A stretch of DNA of 64,000 nucleotides from Niebla homalea (GCA_019925105.1 JAHGAU010000014.1:1202641-1266640); one strand, 5' to 3'. Shown: positions 1 through 10,383, counted from the stretch's first letter. Made by a program: numbers and translations. The notes: generated from the sequence alone by a model not told the origin.

Positions 1-227
1 TTTACGGTATAATAATTATACTTCTGGCCATTATATTTAATAAAAGATTATTTATTATTAACCTTTAAAGCTGTTAAATAGGATTATAAAGTGGTATTAA
101 CGTAGGCTATATTAACTTATAATTCTTTATTAATAATTCTTAATATAACCTTATTAAAATTAAAAGAATTTTAACTTAAGATAATTTAATTTTAAATTAA
201 ATTAATATAAAAATATTATTAACCGTT

Positions 228-539
228 ACCAAGATTGAACAAGAAAAATTAAATAATTATTAAGTTAAGGACTTTATATAACTTATCGATAACCAGTATT
301 TTAACAATATACTTACGGAATTTACGGGTAAATTAATCGACCGTTTCGTTTAAATTTTTTATTATTATTTTAAATTCCCAAGTTAACTTAATATATAAGC
401 CTGAACCTTAAGGTTTAAAATAAATAATAAAAGTAATCCAGATTTTTTTAGTCGTATTTAATTTATCTATAAAATAACGTATATTATCTTTATAATAAGT
501 TTTAATAACTATAATAGCCTTAAGTTTATCTTTAATAGT
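228..539 (-). pseudogene. Copia B gag relic (UBN2-type gag)
   Basis: Read on the minus strand, this stretch contains TIKDKL, IRYFIDKLNT, a former KPQGSGLY (Gln now TAA) followed by IKLTWEF, then FTRKFRKYIVKILVIDKLYK and FFLFNLGNG. That order matches the helical gag domain of fungal Copia elements (UBN2 / Retrotran_gag_2), where FKPQG and a later FLFNLG block are typical. Gag would form the virus-like particle. Several in-frame TAA codons at former Gln positions make it a pseudogene. It continues toward base 1 and probably off the window. The family call is secure in style, but no alignment was run. Confidence 0.7.
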
Positions 540-660
540 TATAAGCTTATAAAGGTTATTAAGGATTAATTAGTTTTTAACTTATTAGTATTATAATATT
601 TATTAACGTTACTTAATTAATAACGGAATTATATTAAAAAAGAAATTCTTAAAAGCGGAG

Positions 661-1834
661 TCTTTAATCTTAAAGGTTATTTTCGGCGAGAAAATAGGAA
701 CTTAAGGTCCTTAAATTAATATTTATATATAAAGAAATATTAATTACTTAATTAAATTTAAATTTAAAATTAAGATTAAATAAGAAATCCGATAGATTTT
801 CTAATTCCGACGATTTAGATTTTAATTAATATTTAATTAATAAGTCATTTAAGGATAGGGGATATTCCGTATTAAATAACGGGATCCAGTTTTTTACCTT
901 TAAACGGAGCTTAAAGATTAACTTATTAAGCAGTAATATTAAAGGTTCTTTAAATACTTTTAAGCTGAAACTATTATAAGACTTTAACATAAACGGGGGT
1001 AAATATTCCCTATTTACGTTTTTAATTATTTCTTAAGTAATCTTTCAGTTTTCTTTTTGAAAATCTTTTAAATAAAAACGGAAGAATTTATTTTTAGCTT
1101 AATAATAAAAGGTAATAAGAGGATTTCCGTATTAATAAAGTAAAATAATAATATATTTAGGGGTTTTAATAATAAAGTTTAAATTCCGAATAAAATTCGG
1201 TTTATTTTAATTAATAGTAAATTAGAACTTCGCGGATATCCAGGTTATTTTTATATTTTTTCGAAATTATTCACCCCTTTTACGTTTAATATAATATAGA
1301 GAGCTAATTTCTATATTTAATTATTATTCCCTACTTTAAAGGCTATAATTTCTATTTATGATTATTTTATCCTTAATCTTCCGGGCGTTAATTAAACTAA
1401 ATAATTTTCCGGGTTAATTAAAATATAAAGGATTAAGTAATTAATTCTTAATCTCCCCTTTTAAAACGTAAAATCTTAATTTAAGTAAATAAACTTCCTT
1501 CTCCTTAAATTTAATCCTTAAAGATAATTTTAGTTAAGTAATTTTAAGGGTAAAACCAAATCATATTTTTATTATATAATTAAAGTTACCGTCTCAGAAA
1601 TAAGATTTTTTATTATAAAAAGTAAAAATTTAAAGTTTTCTAACTCTATAACGTTCCGTAATCCTTATAAAAGGTCTTAGCTAAATAATCCTAACGGCGG
1701 AATAGAGTTAAAAATCCTTTAAGTTATAAAGAGAGTTTAGATCGGGTAAAGATTTTTCATTATAATTATAAGATTTAAAGGTCTGGACTCTAAAGAGTTC
1801 AGTTAAAGTCGAAATTTCCCAGTTAAGACCCCTA
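661..1834 (-). pseudogene. unidentified relic reading frame upstream of Copia B gag
   Basis: One minus-strand phase can be followed from the GC-rich patch near 1834 (LNWEISTLTELFRVQTF) to about 661 without needing a frameshift, roughly 390 codons. Interruptions are TAA, TAG or TGA only. Recognisably protein-like blocks include QYGNPLITFYYQAKNKFF, RFYLKDFQKENW and KNWIPLFNTEYPLSLNDLL. I do not recognise the family. It lies between the Copia B leader and its gag, where Copia elements usually have only a short leader. It may be an additional ORF, an unusually long gag N-terminus or a captured gene fragment. The frame might begin at an ATG that spans the target site of Copia A, but this is speculative. 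Confidence 0.5.
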
Positions 1835-1894
1835 TTGAGGCTCCGCCTAGCGCTTTGTATTGCAGAGCCGAGGCCCCTGCCTATAGCCGGTTTC

Positions 1895-1899
1895 CGGCG
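1895..1899. repeat. target site duplication of Copia A, left copy (CGGCG)
   Basis: The five bases before the left LTR are CGGCG and are repeated exactly after the right LTR at 7703-7707. A 5-bp duplication is the usual product of Copia integration. The target is GC-rich, so Copia A entered DNA that had not been RIP-mutated at this point. Confidence 0.93.
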
Positions 1900-2176
1900 T
1901 GATGCACGGGGGTATTCCGCGGTTGTCTTGGCAGCCCCTGCATTGGAGACCCTGTCGCATAAAGGCCTACCAGACGGCCTTTTGTTAACGGTATTACAGG
2001 TGCACCGGTGTATAAGGTGCGGTGAGTATACGGTCATTAAACGGTCCTTGGGATGGATATAAATACGGTCGTTATTATAGTATAATTAAATAAATATAGT
2101 AATAAACTTAATATAAATAATTTAGCTTATTTACCCTTCCCTTTACATACTATATTTATTTACGTATATTATATTA
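1900..2176 (+). repeat. Copia A 5' LTR (277 bp)
   Basis: It starts TGATGCACGGGGG and ends at a degraded ...ATATTA that corresponds to TTGCATCA in the other LTR, giving the canonical TG...CA ends. It has the same length as the 3' LTR at 7426-7702 and aligns with it base for base, with differences nearly all C-to-T or G-to-A. The first 160 or so bases keep their GC content and the rest is RIP-mutated. It would have carried the element promoter. No specific promoter motif can be trusted after this mutation. Confidence 0.95.
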
Positions 2177-3300
2177 AGTTTTAAGCCCGGTTAATAAGAT
2201 AATTAATCGTAATATATTATTTAAATAATAGTTTTATTTAAGTAATATCTATAACGTTTATATAATTACCTAAGATCGTAAAATAATTATAACTTTAACC
2301 TCCGATATCCTAATAAATAATTATAATTACGAGGATATTAGAAAGGGTAGCTCAACGTAATAGTACCTACTTTATTAAGCGTAATATATACTTTATACTT
2401 TTAATAATAATAATATTTAAGATAAAAAAACGACGCCGTCGTTACTTAAAGTACTTACCGTAAGAATTACTAAATTACCCCTAAATATTTTCAGGGAATC
2501 CTTTATAAAGTTAGCTTTATATAAGCTTCTTAAGCTTAATAATAATAACTTCCGTAAGTAAAGTTAAGCTATAAAACGGTTTTTAAGAAGTCGTTTATTA
2601 TAAGGTATCGTAGATAATTTAACCTTATACTTTTAAGTCCTATTTTAAACTAAGATTTAAATTATATACGACGACTTTATTACCGGTATATTTATAAATA
2701 ACGTAATAATAACGTAAAGATTATATATTTTAATAAATAAAAACGTTATACCGTTTTAGATTTATTTAACCTAAAATAAGATCTATTTTATAAAAAATAA
2801 AGGAAGGTTAATCCCCTTATTAACGAAGATCCTTATTATAAAAGCTTAAAAGGATAACGAAGTGAATAAAATCGCCGTATTTATAAAAAGAATAAATAAG
2901 TAAGTAAATTAAATTAATAGGGCCGTTATACTAAACAATATTTACTTAAGCCTTACGATTATAAATTTATTTCGAGAAATACGTAAGTTTAATCTCATTA
3001 TATACCGGTTTAAGAACGATAAAGACGTCTTTAATAATAAAAGGATTATTTAAAGACTTAAGGTAATTAAGATTAATACGGTTAAAAAACAGACTATTAA
3101 TACCGCAATAATAAGGGTAAATAAAAAGGATATTATTAAACCCCGCCGCTTAATAAAATGCTATAATTACCAGAAAATAAATTATATAATTAAGGACTAT
3201 AATAAAGAAAGCGTAAAAATAAGCGGTAAAAATAATAAAGAAATTAATAAAGATAAAATTAAAAAAATAAAGAAATTTAAAAAATAAATAACTTAATCTA
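2177..3300 (+). pseudogene. Copia A gag relic with zinc knuckle
   Basis: The leader and gag region follow the 5' LTR. At about 3159-3203 the plus strand reads KCYNYQKINYIIKDY. This is a CCHC zinc knuckle (C-x2-C-x4-H-x4-C) in which one Cys remains while the second Cys, the His and the last Cys have all become Tyr, each explained by a single C-to-T or G-to-A change. Gag packages the RNA, and the knuckle binds nucleic acid. The stretch after it is Lys-rich. Upstream of the knuckle the frame is too broken to mark a start codon. Confidence 0.75.
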
Positions 3301-3832
3301 AGTTTAAATAAATTAAAAGGGCTATAATTAAAGATAATAAGGAATTTAAAAAATTAAGCTTTATCGCCGTTAATAAGAAGGAAAGTAATATTAAGGAGTT
3401 AACGTTTATATCTATTAACGATAATAACGACCTTATTATTTTTTTAATAAAAAACGGAACGGCCTTAATAAGCCTTTAAAAAACTATTAAAGCGATAAGG
3501 ATTTATATAATTTAGTTTTATATAAGCTTAATAATAATACCGTTACGGTACATCTAAGTAATCCCGGTCTTTATAACGGCGACGATAAAATAAAAGATAT
3601 TATTATAATAAACGGTATAAGTAATAAAGAAAACCACTTATTTAAGAATAATCTATATAATTAAATTATAAAACGAATACGGAAAAAATGTAACTTTTTT
3701 TAAAATAATAAAAACCCAAACCCCATAAAATCCGTAAATACCGGTAACGATAACTACGCTTTAATAATAATAAAAGGTAACTCCCTTAATAAAATAAGTT
3801 AAAATATACCGTCTGAAAATAAAAAGACCTTT

Positions 3833-5300
3833 TAGATAATAAACTCCGGCGTTACGAGATATATATATACTCGGAGAAGTATATTTCAGAGTTTTAAAGA
3901 AAAGATTATAAGGGTAACGGTAAAGGGTAAAGGCTCCTTAAACTTACTTAAACGTAATAACGTAATAGTTAAAATAAACGGTTAAAACTGTATTATTTAA
4001 AACGTATTATGGGTTCCTTATTTAAGATTTAATTTTTTATTTATTTTAGCCTTAAAGGATAAAGGTATAAGTATTATTTTCAGCGGACGTAAAGTAAGGA
4101 TTACGTAAAAAGATTAACTTATTACGGTAAAGTACCGGTATAAAAAGTTCTATTTATTTATATATATCCGGAAAAACGTTACGTTAATAACTAATAAAGA
4201 AAACTTGGATCCCGTACCTTATAAATTATAAAGTAAGAAAAGTAAGAAAAACGGTAAAGTTAAACGTGACGGTAATAAGACCACCTAGGGACGTAAAAAG
4301 GGTAACGACGAGCTCTTTATAACTCTTTATAACCGTTTGGGTTATCCAGGTATAATTAAACTATATATTATATATAAAATAATATAAAGGATACCGAAGA
4401 TATCGGCCTTAAAGGATTTTTTTTATAATATATATAAGAATAATAAACTTATAAAAAGTATATATAAATACCGTTATATAAAAGAGATAAAGTTTAAGTC
4501 TCGTCTCTTCTATAACGTTTAAAACCCTTATAATATTAAGGTACCAATCCCCGGAATAATACTTTTTAAGTATTATTTATCCGTTATTAATAAGGCTATA
4601 GAATAGTCAAATTTTACCTTATTAATAATAAAAGTTAAGGTAATTAATTAAATTTTATTTATTATTAACGTATTTAATTATAAGGAAAATAATATTATTA
4701 TTAAATATATCCGTATTAATAATATAAAGGAATTTTAAGCCCTTAAAGCGGCCGTTAAAGAACGTAATATTATTATAAAATATATTATATATTATATACC
4801 CGAATAAAATAGCGTAACCAAACGGTTTAACCAAATAATCATAATAATAATCCGGTATATAATATATTATATTAAGCTACTAAATGGCTTTTAAGCCTTT
4901 ACGGTTATATATATTAATTAATTAAAATAAAAACTTCTATTTATAAAGGAAGTAAACCCTTTTAAGAAATAAATAAAGATAAAACTTCTTATTAAAAATA
5001 AAAGGACGTTTAAGATACTATATAAAATAAATATATTTAAAGAAATAAAACGATTAAAATTAGATAAAATTATTACCGATAATATTTATTTAAGAATTAT
5101 ATTAAGCTTATAATTATATATTTATATATCTTATAAAAGGAATATAGAGGTTATTATAAATTTAAAGGTCTTTAATGAGAAAACGGTAACGTATTTATTA
5201 TTATAACTTATTATTAAAGATATATTATTAATCTTAAAGCCGATAACCCTTACCAATAATAATACGGCTTATTATAAGGGTAAGTATATATTAAATAAGT
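3833..5300 (+). pseudogene. Copia A protease and integrase relic
   Basis: At 3833 the frame reads stop-IINSGVTRYI, a degraded WI.DSGAT.HI, the aspartic protease active-site block, with Asp-to-Asn and a lost Trp codon. At about 4324-4356 it reads LYNRLGYPGII, corresponding to the GAG-pre-integrase signature (W/L..RLGHPG, His now Tyr). The integrase core should follow to about 5.3 kb. I could not assign its catalytic Asp, Asp and Glu with confidence. In an active element the protease matures the polyprotein and the integrase inserts the cDNA. Confidence 0.8.
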
Positions 5301-5879
5301 TTAAAGGACCTGGTGAAAACGAGCCTATATTAATTTATATTTACTTAATTCCTTAAAATAAAGGAGAAAATCATAATATAAATCCCGTAAATCTTAATTT
5401 CTTTTAAGTTAACGATAAGGTTTTTTATTAAATAAAGTAAAATAAAAGGGAGATATTATTAAAAATTTATAAAATAATAAACGGAACGTTTACTTAAAGG
5501 GAGAATTTAGGAAAGCTTATTAAAGATTTTAAAAACATTAAAAATCCCATAAATCGTAAAAATCATAATAATAACGGGGCTTTTAACTTATTTTTATTAA
5601 AGGGAGTTAACGTTTTTATTTTATTTAAAAATACTTATAATTTTATCCTGGCTTATTAATAAACAAATAAGACTTTATTGGTACCAGGATATACTCCGGA
5701 AGATAAAATAAATATAAATAACGACGTTAACAATAAGCCTAAGATTAACCGCTTTTATTAAGGTTATTATTATTATGATATTTATATATTTAATCCTAAT
5801 TTTAATAATACCGTTTTTATTATTATAACTTATATTAATCTATTTACTTATTAATAAGCTATAAATTCCCCGGACCGAT

Positions 5880-6640
5880 TTAAATAGATTAAGGCTATTA
5901 ATAAAGAGATTATGAGCTTATTATCGAACAATACCTGGGAGTTCATAAATAAACTGAAGGACCGTAAACTTATTAGCTCTAAGTGGGTATTTAAGAAAAA
6001 AGTCCTTACTTTAGGTTTTATTAATAAATATAAGGTAAGGCTTATTATAAAAGATTTTACTTAAAAGTAAAATATTAACTATAAAGAAACCTTCTTATTT
6101 ACTTTAAGGTATAAGTCACTCCGCTTACTTTTAATACTTACGGCTATTTATAGACTTTAACTATGGCTTTTAAACGTTATTATTATATACTTAAATAATA
6201 ATTTGGATAAAAAGATTTATATAAGTATCCTTAAGGATATTCCGATAACTTAGTAAAATACCGGTAAATATCTCCGCTTACTTAAAGGTTTTTATAAGCT
6301 TAAATAATAAAAGGATTTAAGTTAAGAAATTTCAATTACGGCTTTATAAATTTAATTTTATTCTTATTTAAGTTGATTTATACGTTTTTATTAAGAAGTT
6401 TAATTAAGAAACGTATTTAATAACCCTTTATATTAATAATATCGTTATTATTATTAAAAGCTTAAAATCTATAAATAAGTAAAGGATTATTTAACTTCGG
6501 TATTTAAGCTTATTAAAGGAAATCTATTAAAAATAATCCTTAAGATATAAGTCTTTTAAAACGACGATATTATAGCTATAAATTAAATAAGCTATATTAT
6601 AAGTATCCTTAAAAAATACCGTATAACGAGTTATAATAGT
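5880..6640 (+). pseudogene. Copia A reverse transcriptase relic (RVT_2)
   Basis: From about 5880 the frame reads IKAINKEIMSLLSNNTWEF, then SSKWVFKKKV, INKYKVRLIIKDFT-stop, and later LDKKIYISILKD. This is the RVT_2 sequence order (E...L..N.TW, SKWVFK.K, KARLVAKGF.Q, LDEEIYM). The catalytic Y-V-D-D motif appears near 6429-6443 as YINNI, with both Asp codons changed to Asn by G-to-A changes. This block is among the least ambiguous in the window and fixes the plus-strand orientation of the element. Confidence 0.92.
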
Positions 6641-6879
6641 ATTAATACCCCAATAAACGGATATAAGGGTATATAAATAACCCAACTTAATAAATAATAA
6701 ATAAATTAATATACTTATTAATAACTTCTTAATAAGCTTATATTCCTTTAAGTTATTACCCGTTTAAATTTAACTTTTTAATCTTAAAATTAAATTAATT
6801 TTATAATAACCCCGTTATTTAATATTGGAACTATTTAATATAAATGTTTAAATACTTAAAGAGTATATTAGATTTAAGC

Positions 6880-7410
6880 TTATACTTCCGACATAACGGC
6901 GGATTACCTAAATACTTCGTAAATACCGTATTTATTTATAATAATAATAATAAAAAATTATTATATAGCTTTATAATATTAAATACCGGTATAATATACG
7001 TATAATATATTCAGAAATAACGTACCGTCGTTATTTTTACCGTAAAAATTAAATATATAGCTTTTTCCGAAGGATATAAAGCGAGTATTTAATTTATAAA
7101 ATAAATTAATAAGACCGGATTCTCTAAAGATTACGGGTTTATCGTTCTATTTAATAATAATAACGGTAATATCTCCCTTATTAAGAACCCGGAGAATTAC
7201 TTACGGATTAAGTATATTAACGTTTAATATTACTTTATTTAAGAAAAGGTATAAAAAGGCCTTATCTTAATAAAGTATATTAATATTAAGGATTAACTCG
7301 TAAATATTATAATAAAGCCTTTATTAAAATAACCCTTTAAAATAAATCAATTAAAGCTTAGATTATATTTAATAGGTTAATAGCGGTATTACCGTTATGG
7401 ATTTATTAAA
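6880..7410 (+). pseudogene. Copia A RNase H relic
   Basis: Following the RT, the plus strand reads ADYLNTS-stop-IPYLF (the ADYAGD...STSGY region of Copia RNase H). It then reads an IFRNNVPSLFLP segment and KLNI-stop-LFPKDIKRVFNL, equivalent to W.S.KQ..VALSTTEAEY.AL. RNase H removes the RNA template during reverse transcription. The frame ends shortly before the polypurine tract and 3' LTR, as expected for the end of a Copia polyprotein. Confidence 0.82.
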
Positions 7411-7413
7411 GCT

Positions 7414-7425
7414 TTAAAGAGGGAG
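7414..7425 (+). other. Copia A polypurine tract
   Basis: The bases TTAAAGAGGGAG lie immediately before the 3' LTR. A purine run in this place primes plus-strand DNA synthesis in LTR retrotransposons, and it supports the placement of the LTR start at 7426. Confidence 0.85.
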
Positions 7426-7702
7426 TAATATACGGGGGTATTCCGCGGTTATCTTAATAACCCCTGCATTAGAAACCCTATTGTATAAAGGCTTACCAGA
7501 CGGCCTTTTATTAACGGTATTATAGGTGTACCGGTATATAAAATACGGTGAGTATACGGTTATTAAACGGTCCTTAAGATGGACATAAATACGGTCGTTA
7601 TCACAGTATAATTAAACAAGCATAATGGTAGACTCAATATAAGTGATTCGGCTTACTCACCCTTCCCCCTGCACACTGCACCCATTTACGCATATTGCAT
7701 CA
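7426..7702 (+). repeat. Copia A 3' LTR (277 bp)
   Basis: It is the partner of the LTR at 1900-2176. It starts TAATATACGGGGG, the mutated form of TGATGCACGGGGG, and ends TTGCATCA. In contrast to the 5' LTR, its first half is RIP-mutated and its last 110 or so bases keep their GC content. The two LTRs therefore preserve complementary halves of the original sequence. Confidence 0.95.
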
Positions 7703-7707
7703 CGGCG
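7703..7707. repeat. target site duplication of Copia A, right copy (CGGCG)
   Basis: An exact match to 1895-1899, it marks the right insertion boundary and allows the Copia B sequence to be joined across Copia A. Confidence 0.93.
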
Positions 7708-7934
7708 CATGGGTGCCGGCGCATAGCTGGCCCATGAGGCTGGGAAATGAGCATCTGTGCTTTTTGATCAGCAAACACGTATACCCCGGCAGTGGTAAGG
7801 TCAGGGCATCTTATCCTTGTAGAATTTCAGATTATTAAGTTATTGGCTGGCTCTGCAGCTTAAAGATCGTAATTTGGTAATATTCTTAAGCAGAATACTT
7901 TTATCTTTTAAGTATATTTTATACGGTAAGATCT

Positions 7935-7948
7935 CCATATTATAACCA
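7935..7948 (-). other. Copia B probable primer binding site
   Basis: On the minus strand, six bases after the LTR end, the sequence is TGGTTATAATATGG. It resembles the TGGTTATCAGAGC-type site that pairs with an initiator or other tRNA in fungal Copia elements, with mutated positions. The tRNA itself cannot be named from this. Confidence 0.55.
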
Positions 7949-7954
7949 CGAAAT

Positions 7955-8164
7955 TGAACAAGGAAAAAGTATCCCTATAGGGTATCGCCATCGCGAGGCC
8001 GGGCTTATAACCTCTTGAAATATAAGGTATAAGTTACTTAATTATTCTTTATGTATAGAAGTGCGACTAAGTACTCCTGAATCCCGGCTACCCCAATTGG
8101 GTCTAGCTTCGGATCATATCTAATCTACCCGAGTGCCGGGTAACTAATGTGAGTACTTTTAACA
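7955..8164 (-). repeat. Copia B 5' LTR (210 bp)
   Basis: Read on the minus strand it starts TGTTAAAAGTACTCAC and ends TTGTTCA, with TG...CA ends and a probable primer binding site six bases beyond. TGTTRRRAGTACTCAC is a common Copia LTR start. The start at 8164 also coincides with the point where Gypsy RNase H coding sequence stops matching. The 3' LTR lies outside the window, so the boundaries cannot be confirmed by alignment. It is largely spared from RIP. Confidence 0.72.
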
Positions 8165-9480
8165 TAATCTTTATCCGTACCCTTTTTTCTGGGTTAAAGT
8201 GGCGGAATAATAACGCATTATTAAATATATTACGTAGCCGGCTAAATACCGCTGTTACGGTGTTATTCCACTTTAATAACCCAGCCTTTTTTCCCTTTTT
8301 ACTACCCTTAAATAAACTCATTAAAGGTTTAATTATCCTTAAGTATTCGTAAATAAAACGCTTATAGAAATTGGAAAACCTTAAAAAGACCTGGATATCC
8401 CGGTAAGTTTTTAAGGTAAATTAGTCCTTAATTACCTTAATATACTTTTAATTTATTTATATCCTTTTTATAGAAACTATAATCCTAAGAACTTAACTTA
8501 AGTAATATTAAATTAATATTTCTTTAGGTTAATATAAAGTTAAAATTAATATAATCGATTAAGGACTTATTTAATATAACGTTAATGATCCGCTGGCTTT
8601 TTATTAAAAATAAAGATATCGTTAAAATAAACTATATAAGTTACGTCAATAAAACCGGTAGAAACTTAATTAATATAAGCTTAAAAAGTTATTAAAATAT
8701 TAATTAACCCGAATAATATAATTAAATACTTAAAATAATTATAACGTATACGGAACGCTATTTTTTATTTATCGCTTTATTTAATTTAAAACCGATAATA
8801 AGTATCCTTAAGGTCCAACTTAATAAACCGTAAAAAGTTATTTAATTAATTAAGAATCTTAGTAATCAAAGGTAATAAATATTGATTTTTAACCGTAACT
8901 GTATTTAAACCCCGGTAATCCATATAGAGACGAAGGCCGCCATCCTTTTTTAAAATAAAAAAAATAAGGGCACTTATAAGGGACGTTAAATAATAAATTT
9001 AACCCCGGGTTAAAATATTATTAAAATACCGCCGAAGCTCTGTTAACTTAATCTTAAACTGGTTATATAAGGGTTTATAAGGTGGCTTTTTTCCGTTTAA
9101 GTCGATTATATAATTACCTTTTTTTAACTTAAGTAAAATATTAATTATTTTATTAAAAAAGATATTTACGTAATTATTTAATTCTTACGGAATAATTAAA
9201 CCAGTGGATTCTTATATTACGGTTATACTTATAGAACCTTAAATAGGGCCTTATAATACCTTTTTTAAGGACGCCGTTATTACATTAATATATACGATTA
9301 TAAAGATATTATTAGTTTTTATTAAAGTTTAATTAAACTCTTAAACGTTATTAATTTATAAGTTATTAAACTTAATTTTAAAACGTTATTAATTAACCGT
9401 TGGATTAAATATAATCTTAAAAGACTTTAATATAGGGAGACTTAGAATTACGTTTAATCCGTTTTATATTATAAATTATC
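8165..9480 (-). mobile_element. Ty3/Gypsy relic interrupted by Copia B
   Basis: This minus-strand fragment carries Gypsy polyprotein from the pre-RT linker to the start of RNase H. It stops abruptly at 8164 where the Copia B LTR begins. The rest of RNase H and the integrase should lie beyond Copia B, off the left edge. Upstream, gag and protease are not recognisable. The five bases 8165-8169 (TAATC) would be the target duplication of Copia B on this side. Confidence 0.85.
8170..9190 (-). pseudogene. Gypsy reverse transcriptase and RNase H start
   Basis: On the minus strand from about 9190 the frame reads DLNGKKPPYKPLYNQFK, then [63 protein letters not shown] and IAFRIRYNYFKYLI. This is the classical Gypsy RT order (PP...YNLS, KKDG.LR.CVDYR.LN, KLDL..AY). 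The Y-x-D-D motif near 8616-8636 reads VYFNDIFIF, with the first Asp now Asn. Then come KFLG, FTLKTYRDIQVFLRFSNFYKRFI, and LLKWNN...VFSRLRNIF..ALLFRHFNPEK, the tether and start of RNase H (F.W......F..L...F..AP.L.HFDP). At least one frame change occurs around 8650. Stops are of RIP type. Confidence 0.93.
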
Positions 9481-9951
9481 TGTAGGCGCTCTCGCAGCTG
9501 CTTTTGATCCCATTGGCTTAGGCCAAATAGGGTCTAGTACCCCTGGCTGCTTTAACTATATATATAAAGGCTTATTATTCTTTTTACGCTGCTTTCAGTC
9601 TCGCCTTTATCCTTTCCATTTTAAATAATATTCCTTATTAGCCCCTTACTTCTATTATAGGCTTTAACCAATAATAAATTATCGGTACTGCCCCTTAAAC
9701 GGAGATGATATTTTATTTAATAAAACCTGGGACATCGGATATATAAATAAAAACGGGGAATAAGTATAAAGAGGAAGAACCTTATAATATTATCCTCCTA
9801 TATTTTTTAGCCATCTTTTTATACTTAATAATATAAGATATTAATATAGATTAATATTTAAAGTTCCGATAATAATATTCCTATTTCCTTAAATAATCTT
9901 AAATCGTATTTTAATAGATTATTTAAACCGTTTTAAGTACGAAAAGCTAAG
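9481..9951. other. unassigned stretch with a GC-richer patch
   Basis: Bases 9481-9560 are lightly mutated (for example CTGTAGGCGCTCTCGCAGC) and are followed by AT-rich DNA. The patch lies just upstream of the Gypsy RT on its strand, but I could not read gag or protease in it. It may be an element end, by analogy with the other GC islands here. No gene is supported. Confidence 0.5.
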
Positions 9952-10295
9952 AATTTAATTCTCTTTTTAAAGTTAAAAAGTAAAATAAAAAACCCGATTT
10001 TTCTTTTTAATAAAGAATTTATTAATTAATTATTAATAAGAAGTTAATTATACTTTATTAATAGCTTATTAAGGGTAAGAAATAAAATAAGAAACTTAAT
10101 TCTCCTTTTTAATAAAGAATTTATTAATTAATTATTAATAAGTTAATTATTTTTTATTAATAGCTTATTACGGGCAGGAAGAGAAATAAAAAATCTAATT
10201 CTCTTTTTTAATATAAGGTTTAACGATTAATTATTAATAAGTTAATTGTCCTTTATTAATAGCTTATTAAAGGCAGAAAAAGAATTAGAAAATTA
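9952..10295. repeat. tandem repeat, about 100-bp units, three copies plus a partial
   Basis: Three successive units begin near 9993, 10095 and 10195. Each contains TTTTTAATAAAG, then TTATTAATAAG, then TTATTAATAGCTTATTA followed by a purine-rich GGGCAGGAAGAGAAATAA-like block. A partial unit precedes them at about 9952. The units differ by point changes and small indels (the first has an extra AGA). No reading frame is apparent, and the origin is unknown. Confidence 0.82.
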
Positions 10296-10383
10296 TATTT
10301 AATTATTAATTAAAACCTTATTATCCTTTATATCCTATTTTAATTAACGTAAAACCGGTAATATAAAAGTTATAATTAATATT

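Larger units (their letters stand above)
1..1899 (-). mobile_element. Copia B, distal part (gag side), runs off left edge
   Basis: This is the part of a minus-strand Copia element lying left of the Copia A insertion. Its 5' LTR and leader are on the other side, at 7703-8164. The join is fixed by the target duplication CGGCG at 1895-1899 and 7703-7707. It contains an unidentified relic frame (about 1834 to 661) followed by a recognisable gag (about 539 to 228). Protease, integrase, RT and the 3' LTR would lie beyond base 1. The segment near 1800-1899 is GC-rich and lightly mutated, whereas 1-1700 is strongly RIP-degraded. Confidence 0.75.
1900..7702 (+). mobile_element. Copia A, complete RIP-degraded Ty1/Copia retrotransposon
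   Basis: This is a complete 5803-bp element on the plus strand with two 277-bp LTRs, a 5-bp target duplication, a polypurine tract before the 3' LTR, and protein relics in Copia order. That order is gag zinc knuckle, protease, GAG-pre-integrase, integrase region, RVT_2 reverse transcriptase, RNase H. The order with integrase before RT defines Copia. It is nested inside Copia B, whose halves flank it. The interior is saturated with RIP mutations. The outer parts of both LTRs are much less mutated, the left one up to about 2060 and the right one from about 7590. Confidence 0.95.
7703..7954 (-). mobile_element. Copia B leader region
   Basis: This lightly mutated stretch lies between the Copia B 5' LTR and the Copia A insertion. 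Read on the minus strand it starts with a 6-base spacer and the probable primer binding site. It then continues as untranslated leader toward the insertion point, where it resumes at 1899. No convincing long frame is seen, apart from a possible ATG close to the target site. Confidence 0.65.

Noticed and set aside
1708..2062. Open frames on both strands (1708-2037 minus, 1835-2062 plus)
   Set aside because: They span the border of Copia B and the Copia A LTR and are open only because this patch escaped RIP. Only the part of the minus frame below 1895 belongs to the Copia B relic.
8181..8292. A 96-bp element-like structure (8189-8284) with CTGGGTTAAAG / AACCCAG inverted ends and an 8-bp direct repeat CCTTTTTT on both sides, looking like a hAT-type MITE
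   Set aside because: The interval reads straight through as Gypsy RNase H start (LLKWNN...RLRNIF..ALLFRHFNPEK) with family spacing and no inserted residues, so the palindrome is most likely coincidental.
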